Source of the DNA: Propionicimonas sp.
Lineage (GTDB): Bacteria; Actinomycetota; Actinomycetes; Propionibacteriales; Propionibacteriaceae
Assembly (NCBI RefSeq): GCF_029975155.1
Contig: NZ_JARKPQ010000245.1
Span: forward strand, 1-44,256
Reading direction: 5' to 3'
DNA length: 44,256 bases
Both the position numbers and the translations under genes were made by a program. This document shows, piece after piece, positions 41,970-44,256 of the stretch (its first letter is position 1; each line of letters starts with the position of its first letter). The notes under the pieces are model-generated. The model did not search any database and was not told the DNA's origin. It saw only the letters and a program-made list of their open reading frames with translations.

Positions 41970-41998
41970 GTGAACGGACGTGCAACACATTTGTTCAC
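41970..41998 (-). promoter_or_regulatory. Inverted repeat upstream of the HAD-kinase-dehydrogenase operon
   Basis: GTGAAC and GTTCAC separated by 17 bp, with TTGCAC and CACATTTG inside. It is 65 bp before the first gene and suits a SorC/LacI-type sugar regulator, possibly the SorC protein at the window end. Confidence 0.5.
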
Positions 41999-42010
41999 AG
42001 AGTTGGTGGG

Positions 42011-42070
42011 GTGAACGGGAATGGGACCTGTCCCCGTCCGTCCAGGTGAACGGGAATGGGACCTGTCCCC
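42011..42070. repeat. Tandem direct copies of the 25-bp intergenic repeat
   Basis: Copies at 42011-42035 and 42046-42070, both starting GTGAACGGGAATGGGACCTG, in the same orientation, separated by 10 bp. Identical to the arm at 38029-38053. Confidence 0.88.
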
Positions 42071-42075
42071 GTGGT

Positions 42076-42465
42076 TCAGAAGGGGACACCGCTGCGGAGG
42101 ATCACGTTCGCGTACGGCGACGCCTCACCGGTGCGGACGAAGGCGTGCGCGTCCGCGCAGGCGGCCTTGAACTCCTCGTGCGGGACGAACGCGGGCTCAC
42201 CGACCAGCGAGCGGACCAGCCCCAGCGCGCCCGGGTTCGCCTGCTGGACCTCCGTGGCCATCGTCGCGGCTTCGACCACCAGTTCGCGGGCGATCACCGT
42301 GAGCACCTGGGCGAAGGTCGGCACGCCGAGGGTGACGGCCAGGTCGACCGTCTCCACGCCCGGCGGACGCGGCAGTCCGCAGTCGCCCACCACGATCGTC
42401 CGGGTGTGGCCCAGTTCGGCGAGCACCCGCGCCAGCTGTGCGTTCAGCACGCCACCCCGCAGCAT
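42076..42465 (-). CDS. rbsD: RbsD/FucU-family sugar mutarotase (D-ribose pyranase)
   Basis: 129 aa. It interconverts pyranose and furanose forms so that the sugar can be phosphorylated by ribokinase. GGVLNAQLARVLAELGHT carries the catalytic His, followed by VGDCGLPRP and C-terminal EASPYANVILRSGVPF, all standard RbsD blocks. ATG 42465 overlaps the ribokinase stop, so the two are coupled. Confidence 0.92.
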   Translation of the reverse strand: MLRGGVLNAQLARVLAELGHTRTIVVGDCGLPRPPGVETVDLAVTLGVPTFAQVLTVIARELVVEAATMATEVQQANPGALGLVRSLVGEPAFVPHEEFKAACADAHAFVRTGEASPYANVILRSGVPF

Positions 42466-43382
42466 CAGCGCAACCCCCTCATCCCCGCGTAGGACGCCGC
42501 GGCGCCGCTCGCCTGGACGGCCACCGCGGCCGCCCGCGCCCCGGCGGCGAGCCCGTCCGCGAGACCGCCGCCCCTGCCGAGCACCGTGGCCAGGCCGCCG
42601 ACGAACGCATCCCCGGCCCCGGTGGTGTCGACCACCTCCCGCACCGGCTCCGCAAGCTGTTCGAACCACTCGCCCGCCGCCGTGCCCGCGACCGCACCGT
42701 CGGCGCCGAGGGTCAGCACGACGCTGGCCGGGCCCAGCCGCAACAGCCCCGCCACCATGTCGGACGGCGTGGCCGCACCGGTCACGCCGAGCAGGATCGC
42801 CGCCTCCGACTCGTTGACGACCAGCGGGTCACACGCCCGCAGCACCTCGGCGTCCAGCACCTCCGCCGGGGCGGCGTTGAGCAGGAAGCGGGTGCCGCGC
42901 CGCAGGCACTCCCCCGCCACCAGCGCCACCGACTCCAGCGGCACCTCCAGCTGCATCACGACCAGGGACGCCTCGGCCCAGGCCGTCTCGTGCTGCCGCA
43001 ACAACTCGGGCGTGAGCGCGCCGTTCGCGCCATCGGCCACGATGATGGAGTTCTCCCCGTCCGGGGTGAGCACGATCAGGGCAACGCTCGTGGGCACGTC
43101 GACCGCGGCCAGCAGTTCCACGTCCACGCCGGCGTCCGCCAGGGCCGAACGCAGCAGGTCGCCGTGCGCGTCCCGTCCGACGCAACCGAGAAAGGCGACG
43201 TCGGCGCCGAGCAGCGCCGCGGCCGTGGCCTGGTTGGCGCCCTTGCCGCCGGGGGTGACCACAGGCCGCGAACCGGCGATCGTCTCGCCGCCCAGCGGAC
43301 GGCGCTGCACGCGGACGACCAGGTCGGCGTTCGCGGAGCCGATCACCACCACGCGGCGGGCTTCGCCAGGCTCAGCCATCAT
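42465..43382 (-). CDS. rbsK: Ribokinase (PfkB family)
   Basis: 305 aa. PfkB signature 1 is GGKGANQATAAALLGA, signature 2 is DTTGAGDAFVGG with catalytic Asp; VIGSANADLVV at the N terminus and LNAAPAEVL, VNESEA are typical ribokinase blocks. ATG 43382 (or the next ATG, one codon on) follows GGAGG. It lies 20 bp after the SorC regulator gene and overlaps rbsD. Confidence 0.92.
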   Translation of the reverse strand: MMAEPGEARRVVVIGSANADLVVRVQRRPLGGETIAGSRPVVTPGGKGANQATAAALLGADVAFLGCVGRDAHGDLLRSALADAGVDVELLAAVDVPTSVALIVLTPDGENSIIVADGANGALTPELLRQHETAWAEASLVVMQLEVPLESVALVAGECLRRGTRFLLNAAPAEVLDAEVLRACDPLVVNESEAAILLGVTGAATPSDMVAGLLRLGPASVVLTLGADGAVAGTAAGEWFEQLAEPVREVVDTTGAGDAFVGGLATVLGRGGGLADGLAAGARAAAVAVQASGAAASYAGMRGLR

Positions 43383-43402
43383 GAAGGACCTCCGCTCAGC
43401 CA

Positions 43403-44256
43403 TCATGGCGACTTCCGCTTCCGGGCGCGTCCGGCAGGTTGGCCGCCGGCGGGCAGGTCGAGGATCGCGTGGGCGGTGGCCGCGTCGGTCACCAGGCGGT
43501 TGATGTAACCGCCACGGGAGGCCGCGACCAGCGTGCCGGCCTTTCCCGTGCCGACGGCCACGCCGATCGAGAACGGCACCCGGCGCAGGTCGTCGAAGCC
43601 CATCGCGAACATGTGCTCCGCGCCGGCGAACGGCACCGGGCGACCCGCGGCGTCGAAGGTGCGGTTGCTGATGTCGCCCTCGGCCGTGGCCAGGTCGGCA
43701 CCGGAGCGGCGCAGCACCGCCGGCAGCGAGGCGCGGATCCGGGGCGGCAGGCCGATGCCGAGCAGCGCGCACCGGGCGTGCCGCCACAGGTTGATCACGC
43801 GCTTGATGCCCGGGTCCTTCAGCAGCGACCGGTACAGGTCGTCCGCCGGCTGCACCGGGGCGTGCAGCAGCACCGGTGTCGCACCCGCCCGGACCGCCAG
43901 CCGCCGGGTCACCTCGTTGGTCTGGTAGAACTCCTCCGGTTCGTCCTGGCCGCCCACCGTGGGCACGACGAAGACGCCCGGCAGTGGCGTCAGCTCCTCG
44001 TGCGAGATCTCCAGCATGGTCGCCCCGGACCCCACTACCAGCGCGTCGCCGGGGTGCAGGTTGGCCTCGCGCAGCATGGTCGCGACCGCGGGGGCGAGCA
44101 CGCCGCCGGGCGGCGCCCCGAGCACGTTCGGCGTGACCAGCACACGCTGCAGGCCGAGACGCTCCTCCAGGGCCGAGGCCAGCGCGCCGAGTTCCCCGGC
44201 CGCCGGGTCGCGCACCTCGATGTGCACCACTCCCCTGGCCCTCGCCTCGGACAGCA
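43403..44256 (-). CDS. SorC-family sugar-binding transcriptional regulator, partial
   Basis: The C-terminal 283 residues are present; the N-terminal HTH lies beyond the window end and the frame is open to base 44256. GALASALEERLGLQRVLV, GDALVVGSGATMLEIS, FVVPTVGGQDEPEEFYQTNEVTRRLA and CALLGIGLPPRI are the sugar-phosphate-binding domain. It probably senses a phosphorylated sugar and controls the rib operon, and perhaps the HAD-kinase-dehydrogenase operon next to it. Confidence 0.88.
   Translation of the reverse strand, partial: LSEARARGVVHIEVRDPAAGELGALASALEERLGLQRVLVTPNVLGAPPGGVLAPAVATMLREANLHPGDALVVGSGATMLEISHEELTPLPGVFVVPTVGGQDEPEEFYQTNEVTRRLAVRAGATPVLLHAPVQPADDLYRSLLKDPGIKRVINLWRHARCALLGIGLPPRIRASLPAVLRRSGADLATAEGDISNRTFDAAGRPVPFAGAEHMFAMGFDDLRRVPFSIGVAVGTGKAGTLVAASRGGYINRLVTDAATAHAILDLPAGGQPAGRARKRKSP

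Overview
The window is high-GC bacterial DNA from the actinomycete group: GTG starts, ATGA-overlapped operons, TacAT-like and PIN toxin-antitoxin pairs, a LigD polymerase domain, NhaA fused to a thioredoxin domain, and a SorC/ribokinase/AraB/AraL/AraM sugar cluster. Propionibacteriaceae is a reasonable guess, but only an inference.

Bases 1 to about 27,379 look like a genomic island. Its right edge is a 34-base copy of the 3' end of a tRNA-Pro gene (27346-27379) with no 5' half, as expected for the far attachment site of an element integrated into a tRNA. Inside it, from left to right, are a DprA-like/zinc-ribbon/adenine methylase/ParB-like group (1-3759), a DUF4062 protein (4887-7277), an AbiE-type pair (8144-10082), a three-gene group with two PD-(D/E)XK-type nucleases (10783-16634), a serine recombinase broken by a one-base slip in a G6 tract (17166-19305), a TacA/TacT-like toxin-antitoxin pair, an intact IS21-family element with a 5-bp target duplication (20609-22742), and a six-gene operon (22856-26971). 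That operon encodes an OGG-like glycosylase, a small Gly/Ser-headed protein, a PfkB::nucleoside-deoxyribosyltransferase fusion, and QueC-like, QueD and QueE enzymes. Three dispersed copies of a double-HTH gene (about 3.9, 10.3 and 17.2 kb) separate the cargo blocks. A 325-bp direct repeat flanks the IS21 plus que segment.

Bases 27,380-29,069 hold an IS481 remnant, an excisionase-like HTH gene and an HTH/PIN toxin-antitoxin pair.

Bases 29,297-33,033 are an RNA locus built around a TROVE (Ro60/Rsr) gene. I can fold ten tRNA or tRNA-like genes, two hammerhead self-cleaving ribozymes, and two RNAs with permuted tRNA order (T-arm, closed acceptor-like stem, D-arm) enclosed by a 10-bp stem. The last two match bacterial Y RNAs, the partners of Ro60. 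The two hammerheads point the same way and bracket four tRNAs, so a transcript should release a fragment of about 500 nt with 5'-OH and 2',3'-cyclic-phosphate ends, the end chemistry joined by RtcB ligases. This is the most unusual object in the window.

Bases 33,105-44,256 look like ordinary chromosome: an ECF sigma factor and membrane partner, two genes sharing the same leader RNA (one is nhaA, which seems to start at ATC), a LigD polymerase domain, and a minus-strand sugar cluster (partial SorC regulator, ribokinase, RbsD, HAD phosphatase, FGGY kinase, glycerol-1-phosphate dehydrogenase-like protein) with palindromic intergenic repeats.
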